Shown here piece after piece: positions 35,073-43,415 of a stretch of 60,827 bases of DNA. Origin of the DNA: JBCDAP01 sp038747915 (GTDB lineage Bacteria > Planctomycetota > Phycisphaerae > Phycisphaerales > UBA1924); assembly GCA_038747915.1 (NCBI GenBank), contig JBCDJJ010000012.1, positions 1 through 60,827 on the forward strand, read 5' to 3'. The number at the start of each line of letters is the position of its first letter. Within the stretch, counting starts at the first letter, position 1. Below the pieces are notes generated by a model that did not search any database, was not told where the DNA came from, and worked only from the letters and a program-made list of their open reading frames with translations. A program made the position numbers and the translations under genes.

Positions 35073-37220
35073 TCACCCGCACAGGTTCAATGCATCGAGC
35101 AGGCTCATGACATCCGACTGATCGACGATACCGTCGCCTGTGCGATCCGCGCCGAGGTCGCCAGAGGAGACAAGCGCCTGAAATGCCGCGATGTCGAACC
35201 CATCGGTCACTCCATCGGCGTTCAGGTCGATGTCGCATGGCGCAAAGGAGCCGAGCGCGAGCAGCGCGTCCAGTTGTTCGTCCGTGAGATTCGCATCGGG
35301 GTACAGGATGATGGCATCGGCCTGCGCATCGGCTTCTCGGCGACCGAGGCGGTACTCGTGCGTTGCTCCGGCGGCGACCGTGAAGGTCGCGCCGACTTCC
35401 CAACGAAATTGACCGTTGCTCGAGAGTGACTCCGAGGTGGTTGGATCCTGGTCGAGCGCCGCAGGAGCGTAAAAGCTATCGGTGCTCCCGCTGAAGCCGC
35501 GCGCGCGCAGATAGGCTGTGTACTGGCCAGCGGCGACGAAGCCGAGCGCGTAGATCGCGATCGTTTCGTGTATACCGGGAAGATCTGTCCGCGATCCGTC
35601 CGGGCTTTCGATCACCTCGCCATCTGAGGCAGCAGGCGCGGTTGCGAACAGGAAGACGGTGCCGTCTCCATCCGGATCAAGAATCTCATCCGGAGACTCC
35701 GCCTCGATGACATGGGCCTGCGAGCGGTCGAGCGTATTCACCGGGTCTTCGAGCGGAAACCAGCTCGGGCCGACATCCTCGGGGCCGATGGGGCCGCGTT
35801 GGGTCGGGTCGGTGGAGATCTCGTCCGCGCCGATGTCCCGATCTGGGCCGCGCGTGTGCCCGTCCATGTCGTCGTCCACGAAGGGCACGACGTCGGCGCC
35901 GTTGTCAGCGTCGCCGTTGGTGAACGGGCGTTGAAGGCCGTCGGGTGCCACACCGACTGGTGTGCGCCGTGGGATCGTGACGCCCATCGCATCCGCTGTG
36001 CCGAGCCCGGCGAACGCCACGTTGGCGCTCCAGGAGACGCCGTTGGGGTTGCTCGCCACCGCGACGTTCTCACCCGGGAGTGAGACGAGGTTCGACGTGA
36101 TCGTCACACTGGTCGGCAGCACCGTGCGACTGGCCCCATTGAAACCCCGGGCGAGGTGGAACGCCGGTGCATTGCAATCGACGATTGTGTTGTGCGCAAT
36201 GACCACATCGTCGACCGGCTGATACCCGGCGTCGTCATTCCCCGGCTCACCCGGGTTCGTTGAGTTGGCTGAGCCCGCCTCGAGCCCTATGGCCCCGCCA
36301 GCGCGGTCATCGATCCGTTCGAAGTAGTTGTTCCAGATCCGGTGCCCCGGTCCGACGACGCGGACGCCGCCCGTGCGATCGCGATCGTTGCCTAAGAAGA
36401 AGTTGCCGGAGACGTGGGCCGCGAAGCCGTGCCGGAGCGTGAGTGTGCCCTGGCTCTCGAGGAAGGTGTTGTTGCGAAAGATGTTGTTACCGGTCTTACT
36501 CGAGATGATCTCGGCCTCGCCGTCGCAGCGCTCGAAGAGGTTGCCCTCGATGATCGTTGCCGAACTCAGATGCGAGACGGCGGACGTTCCAAGCCGGATC
36601 GTCTCCCAGCCGTTCTGATTGCCCTGAGGCATATCGTAGAAATGATTGTCGCGGATGATGTGCCCGTTCCCGCTCTCGGCCTCCGTGAAGTTGCCCCACA
36701 CGGTGACGACGACCCCGCTGTGATTCTGGTTCTCGAAGTAGCACCGCTCGACGATGTTCTCCGATCCGTACAGCGAGACCCAGAAGTACCGCGTGTCGAT
36801 GTCGGCGGGGTTGTAGTCGATGATCGCGGTCTCGCGCAGCGTACACTCGTCGCAGAGCTGAGACGAGCTCGTGCGGAACTCGATGATGCTGCCATCGTCG
36901 AGCGATCCGCCTTCGAAGCGCAGACCCTCGACGATGAGATGCGAGCCCGACAGGCCGAGTGTTGATGAGCCGGCGAAAACGGCCCGGCCCGGTGTCGCCG
37001 CCCGAAGTGTGATCGGGTTCGCAGCGTTGCCGAACCCTCGGAACTCGATGTTCTGATCGACGTATGTGCCATTGGCGAAGACGAGGGTGTCGCCAGGGCC
37101 GGCGGTCTCCATGGCCTCGGCAACGTCCGCAGCACTCGCGACCGGGTAGATGTCGGCGTCAACACGTGCTGTGACGCTCATGAGGGCTGCAATGGCAACA
37201 CAGTGAGCAGAGCGAATCAT
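35073..37220 (-). CDS. PL6 polysaccharide lyase with dockerin (alginate lyase / chondroitinase B type)
   Basis: With the ATG at 37220 (GGAG upstream) the protein has 715 residues. A signal peptide is followed by a right-handed beta-helix of the PL6 family: NGWETIRLGTS, IIEGNLFERCDGEAEIIS and NNIFRNNTF. The catalytic Lys (Lys242, in SSKTGNN) and Arg (Arg263, in TLRHG) are 21 residues apart, the spacing known from chondroitinase B and alginate lyase AlyGC. Residues about 480-650 form a second beta domain that could bind sugar. The C-terminus CDIDLNADGVTDGFDIAAF with a second loop and NLCG is a dockerin. It would cut a uronate polymer by beta-elimination outside the cell. Alginate and dermatan sulfate cannot be separated by sequence alone. 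Confidence 0.92.
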   Translation of the reverse strand: MIRSAHCVAIAALMSVTARVDADIYPVASAADVAEAMETAGPGDTLVFANGTYVDQNIEFRGFGNAANPITLRAATPGRAVFAGSSTLGLSGSHLIVEGLRFEGGSLDDGSIIEFRTSSSQLCDECTLRETAIIDYNPADIDTRYFWVSLYGSENIVERCYFENQNHSGVVVTVWGNFTEAESGNGHIIRDNHFYDMPQGNQNGWETIRLGTSAVSHLSSATIIEGNLFERCDGEAEIISSKTGNNIFRNNTFLESQGTLTLRHGFAAHVSGNFFLGNDRDRTGGVRVVGPGHRIWNNYFERIDDRAGGAIGLEAGSANSTNPGEPGNDDAGYQPVDDVVIAHNTIVDCNAPAFHLARGFNGASRTVLPTSVTITSNLVSLPGENVAVASNPNGVSWSANVAFAGLGTADAMGVTIPRRTPVGVAPDGLQRPFTNGDADNGADVVPFVDDDMDGHTRGPDRDIGADEISTDPTQRGPIGPEDVGPSWFPLEDPVNTLDRSQAHVIEAESPDEILDPDGDGTVFLFATAPAASDGEVIESPDGSRTDLPGIHETIAIYALGFVAAGQYTAYLRARGFSGSTDSFYAPAALDQDPTTSESLSSNGQFRWEVGATFTVAAGATHEYRLGRREADAQADAIILYPDANLTDEQLDALLALGSFAPCDIDLNADGVTDGFDIAAFQALVSSGDLGADRTGDGIVDQSDVMSLLDALNLCG

Positions 37221-37321
37221 CGGGGCTCCGGTGCGTGGCGGTGCGCACACCGAAGAACCCGGCGTGGCTTGCGCATGGGTGGTGGGAATTGCAGGGCCTG
37301 ACCGTCTCGCGCGTTCTTCGC

Positions 37322-38368
37322 TCAGGGGTCGTAGGTCGCGAAGATGCCGGTGCGGATGATCTCACGAACGTTGTACGTGGTACCGGTCGGGTCTAGGAGC
37401 GACTGGATCGCGTCGAGCGATTCCATGGTCTTCACGTGCCCATCCATGAAGAGATAGTTGGCCTTGCCGCTCAGATAGTCCTCGACTGCGCCGCGACCGT
37501 TGGTGTCACGGCGGTAGTCACCACCCGAGTGCCGGCGGGGGTCGCCGCGCCCAGCCGCATCACCCTCGTCGTCGAGCAGATTCTGCCACCACGGACCGGT
37601 CGGGGAGATGCTGTTGATCTCCAAGAACTGCTTGCCCGAGTCGCCGTTGATGATGGTGGTGGAAGGGATCCGGATCGAGGTGTATCGCGTTGCGCCACCG
37701 GTAAATTCGCCGATGCCCCACTCGGTGCTCTCCGGCTCGGGCACAGCGTTTACGTCTTCGTCATTGCCCGCGATCGCGAGTTTGATGGCACTGGCCTCGG
37801 CACTCGAGCCCGATCCGCCGCGTCCGCGGTTGCCGCTCCCCGAGAAGTCAACAGCCGACATCCGTGATGTCGGCAGGTGGTACCGCTCGGAGGTTGCCGG
37901 CATGCGGAGCCGGCGATTGATGCCGTAGCCACCACCGCGCCAGGTCTGCTGGTCGTCGGCGTTGCCATCGTCGTTCGGATCCTGCTGCCACTCGAGCAGC
38001 GCGGGGCCGGGCTTACTTGGCTTGAACGATGGGCACCGGAGGGCTTCGATGCGATCGGTCCGCTCGATCCTGTCCTGCACGTACTCGCCGAGCAACTGGA
38101 ACCAGATCGTGGCGTTCGGGCCGTCCTCGGCGGTGAGGTCGGGCGCCTGGGTCCGCAGCACCTGTGCCCACACGACCTCGTCCTCCCAGTCGGCACCCCA
38201 CGCAGCGTGCGCGATGCCGACCTGGCGGAGCTGGCTCGCACACACGAGTGCCTGCGCACGTTCGCGTGTCTGCGCGAGCGCGGGCAGCAGGAGGCCGATC
38301 AGCAGCGCGATCACCGCAACAACAACCAGCAGCTCGATCAGGGTGAAGGCTCGTTGAGTCTGTCTCAT
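37322..38368 (-). CDS. Prepilin-like (pseudopilin) protein, third copy
   Basis: The ATG at 38368 is preceded by GGAG eight bases upstream; the protein has 348 residues. MRQTQRAFTLIELLVVVAVI is the prepilin leader and cleavage site, with Ala at -1 as in the copy at 12047. QALVCASQLRQVGIAHAAW is the family's N-terminal helical segment. Near the C-terminus KANYLFMDGHVKTM keeps the DG, but the His expected ten residues before is Leu. The gene lies between the four-repeat secreted protein and the PL6 lyase, all on the minus strand, which links this pseudopilin to export or display of the lyase locus. Confidence 0.87.
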   Translation of the reverse strand: MRQTQRAFTLIELLVVVAVIALLIGLLLPALAQTRERAQALVCASQLRQVGIAHAAWGADWEDEVVWAQVLRTQAPDLTAEDGPNATIWFQLLGEYVQDRIERTDRIEALRCPSFKPSKPGPALLEWQQDPNDDGNADDQQTWRGGGYGINRRLRMPATSERYHLPTSRMSAVDFSGSGNRGRGGSGSSAEASAIKLAIAGNDEDVNAVPEPESTEWGIGEFTGGATRYTSIRIPSTTIINGDSGKQFLEINSISPTGPWWQNLLDDEGDAAGRGDPRRHSGGDYRRDTNGRGAVEDYLSGKANYLFMDGHVKTMESLDAIQSLLDPTGTTYNVREIIRTGIFATYDP

Positions 38369-38407
38369 GGCAAGGCTCCGCGACGCAGTGGTTCGATCGA
38401 TGGGGCT

Positions 38408-38417
38408 CAAACGTTTG
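38408..38417. promoter_or_regulatory. Short palindrome CAAACGTTTG, operator-like
   Basis: This perfect 10-base palindrome has the AAnCGnTT core of LacI-family sites but lacks the outer TG/CA. It lies 40 bases upstream of the pseudopilin start in the gap after the four-repeat gene. Confidence 0.3.
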
Positions 38418-38476
38418 TTCTCAAATCCCGACGCCGGACATTTCGGCCCGGCGTGGGCGCTCATTGATTCGAGGGA

Positions 38477-41400
38477 TCAAGGCAGGAACGAGCAGCCGAT
38501 GGCGTACCCGTCGAGGTAGATCTGAACATCGACGGAGTCGATCACATCGACCTCGCCGTTGTCCTGGTAGTCGACCGGGATCGCGCCGACCGGCAGGTCG
38601 ACGTTCGGGTCGGTCGTCGCGAAGGCGTTGAACTGCTCTGCAAGGTCGAACGGGTCGACCGAGCCGTCGAAGTTCACATCGACATCGCAGAAGGGCGTCT
38701 CGTTGCCGGTGGTGACCGACACGTTATCGAAGCCAAGCTCCTGCGCCGCTGTGTCCGCCCCAGCCAGCGCCAGGCTGACCTGGTTGAAGGTGAAGACGAG
38801 GGGCTCGGTCACACTCGGTGCCATGCCCATCTCGTCGAGGATCTCGACCACGTCGACGCCGGGGTTGGTCGTCTGCACACCGTCGACGGTGTGGATGACC
38901 ACGTTGACCTCGCGGTCGCGGAGCGCCGAAAAGCCACGGCTGATCTTGAGTGTGAAGGTTTTGGCGACGTCCGTGATGGCAAAGGCCGGGTCGTTGGAGG
39001 TCGCACCGAGCGTGCGGTTGCCCTCCGTCTGCGAGCCACCCATAAACGAGTCGGGCTGACCGGCGTTCGGGCCGACTGTCTTCGTGGTCACGTCGCCTCG
39101 GGTTGTGCTCACGCTGTTCACAGCCGGGTCGGGTGTGGTCTCGGTCGCGACATCCATGTTGATGTGGTAGCCAGTGTCGTCGCTGAGCGAGGCGCTGCTG
39201 CCGGGCGATGCCGGCGTGCCGCCGTTGTTGAACAGGCCCCACCGGAAGGTCTTATCCGAGGGAACGACCGGGGGGACCATGCGGGCATCGAAGCTGAGGA
39301 GGATGAAGTCACCAAGATTCTCGAGAGTGTGATCTTCAAAGGTTGCGCTGACCACCTCGGTACCGGTCTCGTTTGCCTCCTTGAAAAAGGTGCCCGCGTT
39401 GCCGGTGCCGATGCCGCCGGTGCCGTTGTCGATAAAGACATCGAAGAAGTTGCTGTTGTCATTCAGCACCCACCGGGCGCCGAAGTCGTTGATGTCCTCG
39501 AGCATGCCGGGGTTGGGGACGCCGATGTTGGGGTTCTGGATACCGTCGTTGTTGGTGTCATTGTCGCCAAAGCCGTCGAAGAGCGGCAGCGGAACACCGG
39601 GTCTCTGGAAGAGAACACGGATGTCATCGATGCGGTGGTTGATGGCTGCACCGAGTTCGATCAACGCGGTATCGAAGGTGAACCCGAGCCCCTGGCCAGC
39701 CAGATCGGTTGCCGAGAGTGAGTTGGTCCGGGTCACCACGATGCCGCCGTTGGTCACGGTGGACAAGATCTCGAGCGTGTCCCCGACACGCGTCAGAGTC
39801 ATGCTGTAGATCTTGGGGGTGCCGTTCAGAAGGGCGTTCGGATCGGTCGCGGACCCGAGCGAGCCACCAGACCAGCGGAGGTTGAAAGACGGACCATCGG
39901 GGATAGTGTCGCCAACATCGATGCGGGAGAAGATGCCGACATCGTCATCCGCGGGGGAGTTGGTGGCCGAGCTGACATCCCCGGTGATCGGCGTGCCCTG
40001 CGAGGAGAAGATGCCGAAGTCAAACTCGGCATTGGCGGTGCCACCCGGCGTGGTGCGCACCGCGATGAAGCTGAAGGACACCGAGTCACCGTTTTGAAGA
40101 ACGGCGGGCTCGGGGAAGTTCACATTGATCGAGCGTGAGTTGGAGTCCGTTCGCTCCACGTTGAGCACCGAGGCGTTGGTACCGCCAAGGGAGGAGTCCT
40201 CGACAACGCTCAGGTCGATGCCGGCGGTGCCATCGGAGATGAAGATCGGGCCGCCGACATCGGTGGCGTCGGACACGAAGCCGATCTCCGAACCGTCGTT
40301 CTCGCGGTCGCCATCGCCGAGGCCATCGAAGAAGCTGAAGGCGGTGGGCGGCGGGGGTGGTGTGAAGACCACCGAGACATCATCGACGTTGAAGTCGACC
40401 GACCCGGTGGGGATGAGTGTGAAGTTGTGGAAGGTGTAGCTGCCGAGTCCGTCAGCGATGAGAGTGGCGGCGTCGATGGTATTACTCGCCGTCACCGTGT
40501 TGACGCCGTCGGTCGCGGTAAAGGTGGCGACGATACCGTCACCGACGCGGAGCAGATCGAGCGAGTACGTCTTGGCGGTGCTGCTCAGCAGCACGTTCGC
40601 GTCGCTGGTGGAGGCGTCGATCGATCCGCTGGCCGTCCGAATCTGCGAAGAGGTGCCACCAACCTGAGCGGGGCCGGCATCGACGCGGACCTCGACGCCG
40701 GCATCGTCATCGCTCGGCGAGTTGGTGCTCGAGCTGACATCACCGGTGATGGGGGTGCCGCCGTCGTTGGTGAGCGCGAAGCGTAAAATCTCGTTGCCGT
40801 CATCGATCAATGAACCGCCGTCGGTCGGATCGAACGGGCTCTCGCTGACGCGGGCGCGAAGACTGACCGAAAGCATGTCGCCGTCGGCGAGTGTCACAGG
40901 GGCATTAAAGACAGTCGAGATGCGGCGTGATGCGGTGCTGCCGGTGCGCGCGATGTTGAGCGCGGAAGAGTTGACGCCGCCGAGCGTGGGGTCATCGACC
41001 ACGCTCAGCGCGATGGAACTCGTGCCGTCGGAGATGAAGAACGGCACACCGACATCGCCCGCGTCGGTGACGACGCCGACCGCCGAGCCGTCGTTCTCAC
41101 GATCGCCGTCGCCGAAGCCATCGAAAATGTCGGCGAAGACCGTCGGAGCCGGCGCAGCCGGCGTGTAGACAGCGAGCACATCGTCGACGCTGAAATCGAC
41201 CGAAGCGTTGGTGCCGACCGTGAAGTTGTGGAAGGTGTAGCTGTCGAGGCCATCGGTGGCGAGACGCGCGGCGTCCACCGAGTTGCTGACCATGACGGTG
41301 CTGGAGCCGCCGGTCACCGTGACGGTCGCGGTGATGCTGTCGCCGTTGCGTGTGAGGTCGAGCGAGTACGTCTTGACGACATCGTTCAGCAGCACATCTG

Positions 41401-42028
41401 TCGCATCGGGGCTGGTGGAGGAACTAACCGAGGCGGTGATCGAACCGCCGGCGGTGGTGCGGGTCTGCAGGGCCGTAGTGCCGGTCGGGGCGGGCCCGCC
41501 ATCGACGCGCACCTCGAAGCCCGGGTCGTCATCGCTCTCGGAGCCGGCACTCGAGCCGTTATCCATCGTGACGGGTGTTCCGCCATCATTACTGACGAAG
41601 AAACGGAGGACGGCGTCGCCATCGTCGGTGAGCGAGCCGGAGTCGGTCGGATCGAACGGAACCTCGCTGACCTTGGCACGGAAGCTCACGGTAAGCGAGT
41701 CGCCGTCGGCGAGGGTGACGGGCGCGCTGAAGTTGGCGGTGGCCTTGCGTGCAAAGTTATTCGTGCGCGCGAGGTTCAGCACGGAACTGTTCGTGCCGCC
41801 GAGGGTCGCATCCTCGATCACGCCGAGCGTGATGGTGCTGGTCCCATCGGAGCGCCAGAAGGCGGCGCCGGTATCGGTGCCGTCGGACACGAAGCCGTTC
41901 GCCGTGCCGTCGTTGTCGCGGTCACCATCGCCGAAACCATCTTCAAGGACAGTGGTCTGCGCGCCGATCGAGCCGGCGAGGAGGCCGGCGACAGTCAGAG
42001 TGAGAAGGTTCTTGCTCGGTACAAACAC
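38477..42028 (-). CDS. Giant secreted protein with four tandem approx. 260-residue repeats and dockerin
   Basis: The GTG at 42028 is preceded by GGAGGAGAAC, while the frame upstream overlaps the LacI-type gene; this start gives 1183 residues with a clean signal peptide (NLLTLTVAGLLAGSIGAQ). Four units begin with variants of DGFGDGDRENDG and contain SDGTSSIALSVVDD-like and LGGTNSSVLNLAR-like blocks. Units 1 and 2 are most alike, 3 is shorter and 4 is diverged. Each looks like a jelly-roll sheet domain, perhaps sugar-binding. The C-terminus CDVDVNFDGSVDPFDLAEQF, a second loop, and GCSFLP form a dockerin. It has no catalytic motif that I recognise. It is the gene after the LacI-type regulator and probably part of the same regulon. 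Confidence 0.8.
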   Translation of the reverse strand: MFVPSKNLLTLTVAGLLAGSIGAQTTVLEDGFGDGDRDNDGTANGFVSDGTDTGAAFWRSDGTSTITLGVIEDATLGGTNSSVLNLARTNNFARKATANFSAPVTLADGDSLTVSFRAKVSEVPFDPTDSGSLTDDGDAVLRFFVSNDGGTPVTMDNGSSAGSESDDDPGFEVRVDGGPAPTGTTALQTRTTAGGSITASVSSSTSPDATDVLLNDVVKTYSLDLTRNGDSITATVTVTGGSSTVMVSNSVDAARLATDGLDSYTFHNFTVGTNASVDFSVDDVLAVYTPAAPAPTVFADIFDGFGDGDRENDGSAVGVVTDAGDVGVPFFISDGTSSIALSVVDDPTLGGVNSSALNIARTGSTASRRISTVFNAPVTLADGDMLSVSLRARVSESPFDPTDGGSLIDDGNEILRFALTNDGGTPITGDVSSSTNSPSDDDAGVEVRVDAGPAQVGGTSSQIRTASGSIDASTSDANVLLSSTAKTYSLDLLRVGDGIVATFTATDGVNTVTASNTIDAATLIADGLGSYTFHNFTLIPTGSVDFNVDDVSVVFTPPPPPTAFSFFDGLGDGDRENDGSEIGFVSDATDVGGPIFISDGTAGIDLSVVEDSSLGGTNASVLNVERTDSNSRSINVNFPEPAVLQNGDSVSFSFIAVRTTPGGTANAEFDFGIFSSQGTPITGDVSSATNSPADDDVGIFSRIDVGDTIPDGPSFNLRWSGGSLGSATDPNALLNGTPKIYSMTLTRVGDTLEILSTVTNGGIVVTRTNSLSATDLAGQGLGFTFDTALIELGAAINHRIDDIRVLFQRPGVPLPLFDGFGDNDTNNDGIQNPNIGVPNPGMLEDINDFGARWVLNDNSNFFDVFIDNGTGGIGTGNAGTFFKEANETGTEVVSATFEDHTLENLGDFILLSFDARMVPPVVPSDKTFRWGLFNNGGTPASPGSSASLSDDTGYHINMDVATETTPDPAVNSVSTTRGDVTTKTVGPNAGQPDSFMGGSQTEGNRTLGATSNDPAFAITDVAKTFTLKISRGFSALRDREVNVVIHTVDGVQTTNPGVDVVEILDEMGMAPSVTEPLVFTFNQVSLALAGADTAAQELGFDNVSVTTGNETPFCDVDVNFDGSVDPFDLAEQFNAFATTDPNVDLPVGAIPVDYQDNGEVDVIDSVDVQIYLDGYAIGCSFLP

Positions 42029-42062
42029 AGCGTTCTCCTCCCGCACTGTCGTGCGGATTGGG

Positions 42063-43172
42063 TTAGCGACGCCCCTCCGAGGGACGGCCGCGCTCTCTCG
42101 TTCGTGTTCCATGCTCGAGGACGGGAGACCGGACGACGTCGCGCTCCGGCACCATCAGTTCGGGCTCGACTGTGACCGTCACGCGCGTGGGCTCGTGGGC
42201 GTTGTTCATCCGCCAGATCAGCTGATCTACGGCACGTCTGCCGATCAGATCAGCCCGGACATCGAAGGTCACCGGCCTGGGATCGAGCGCATCGAGGATG
42301 CGATCGTTGTCGCACGAGACCACGGCGATATCGCGACCGGGTTCGAGACCATTGCGACGCAGCGCCAAATAGACCTTCACGGCGAGCTGATCACGTGGGA
42401 CGAAGATCGCTGTGATCCTCGGGCGCGCCGCGAGCAGGCGTTCGACGAGTTCCTCAACCGACGGGACCTCGACATCCTGCGGCTCTGCGGCAAGGCCGAG
42501 TTCATGGAACTCGCGGTCGGACGCGAGTTCGACGTGCGCCCCGAGCGAGGTCGCGGTCACGCAGAAGCTCTCGGCACGATCGCGATACCCGAGGTGGGTC
42601 GTCCCCGCGTGCAGGTACCCCACCCGCTCGTGACCCTCACCGATGAGGTACTCCGCTGCTCGGCGGCCGATCGCGCCGTTGTCCGGGGTCACCCTGTCGC
42701 CCCAGTAGCCCTCGGGCGCGCGTTGGCTCAGCACCCATACCGAGGGATGCCGGCGCAGGCGCTCGCGAACTTCCGCGGTGGGCGGGTACCCGTGCAGCAG
42801 CAGCCCGTCGACCCGGCCGCGGGAGACATCCGGCGGCAGGCGTCCGTCGTTTCCGAGCTGCCCGACGAGCACATTGAAGCCCTGGTCAGCCAGCGCATGT
42901 TCGAGCGCGTGGAACACCGTTGCCGTGATCGGAGCTTTGGCGAGCGTTCCGTCCGTGCCGACCATCAGCACCGCGATGTTGCCGGTGGCAACGCCCTGGC
43001 GGCCGTTTGGGCGGCGGCCGCGGCGCCGAGCAGCGGGGCGGTACCCCATCTCATCCATGGCTCGGTAAACCGCTTCAACCGTCTCTGGCGCGACGCCAGG
43101 GCGTTTGTTGATCACACGGGAGACCGTGGAGTGGGAGATCCCGATTGATTTAGCGATTTCGACGATTGACAA
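42063..43172 (-). CDS. LacI-family transcriptional regulator of the uronate locus
   Basis: The likely start is the TTG at 43172, with TTGGAG nine bases upstream, giving 369 residues. Upstream the frame stays open but has no regulator features. The helix-turn-helix is VEIAKSIGISHSTVSRVINK, followed by the hinge GYRPAARRRGRRPNGRQG, which is unusually arginine-rich, and a sugar-sensing domain. It is divergent from the seven-gene lyase operon and is followed by five genes on its own strand. It is therefore placed to control both arms. The intergenic region holds a GCACAAA array rather than the TGTAAnCG-type operators, so its target site may differ from that of the other LacI protein. Confidence 0.9.
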   Translation of the reverse strand: MSIVEIAKSIGISHSTVSRVINKRPGVAPETVEAVYRAMDEMGYRPAARRRGRRPNGRQGVATGNIAVLMVGTDGTLAKAPITATVFHALEHALADQGFNVLVGQLGNDGRLPPDVSRGRVDGLLLHGYPPTAEVRERLRRHPSVWVLSQRAPEGYWGDRVTPDNGAIGRRAAEYLIGEGHERVGYLHAGTTHLGYRDRAESFCVTATSLGAHVELASDREFHELGLAAEPQDVEVPSVEELVERLLAARPRITAIFVPRDQLAVKVYLALRRNGLEPGRDIAVVSCDNDRILDALDPRPVTFDVRADLIGRRAVDQLIWRMNNAHEPTRVTVTVEPELMVPERDVVRSPVLEHGTRTRERGRPSEGRR

Positions 43173-43382
43173 GGGAAAGCTCCAATGTCGAGAGTATTCA
43201 AGATCGGCAACATCGCAAGCGTCTCTGTGCAACTTTATCCCATTTGTGATCGGACAGATCGAATGATTTACCGGCGTTGACAGTGTCGTGAGTGGACGTC
43301 GGATGCTCTTGACGGCATAATGATGGGCATCATTCGCACAAATGCTCGCACAAAGTACTGCACAAAAATGCACATTAATCCC
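43173..43382. promoter_or_regulatory. Divergent control region of the uronate locus
   Basis: The stretch is AT-richer than its surroundings. TTGACA at 43276 and TTGACG at 43309 could be -35 elements for the plus-strand operon, without a convincing -10. TGTGC at 43226 and TTTGTG at 43243 are inverted half-sites of the GCACAAA repeats that lie at 43336-43376. Confidence 0.5.
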
Positions 43383-43415
43383 ATGAAAACAATGAACAAT
43401 TTTGCACATTTGTGC
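43336..43415. repeat. GCACAAA direct-repeat array plus palindrome GCACATTTGTGC
   Basis: GCACAAA occurs at 43336, 43348 and 43360, exactly 12 bases apart, then GCACATT at 43370. GCACATTTGTGC at 43404-43415 is a perfect inverted repeat of the same half-site. The last site falls just inside the lyase gene if the ATG at 43383 is right. The array looks like a multi-site operator. Confidence 0.7.

Noticed and set aside
43336..43415. A CRISPR array
   Set aside because: The repeats are only 7 bases long with 5-base spacers and there are no cas genes; an operator array fits better.
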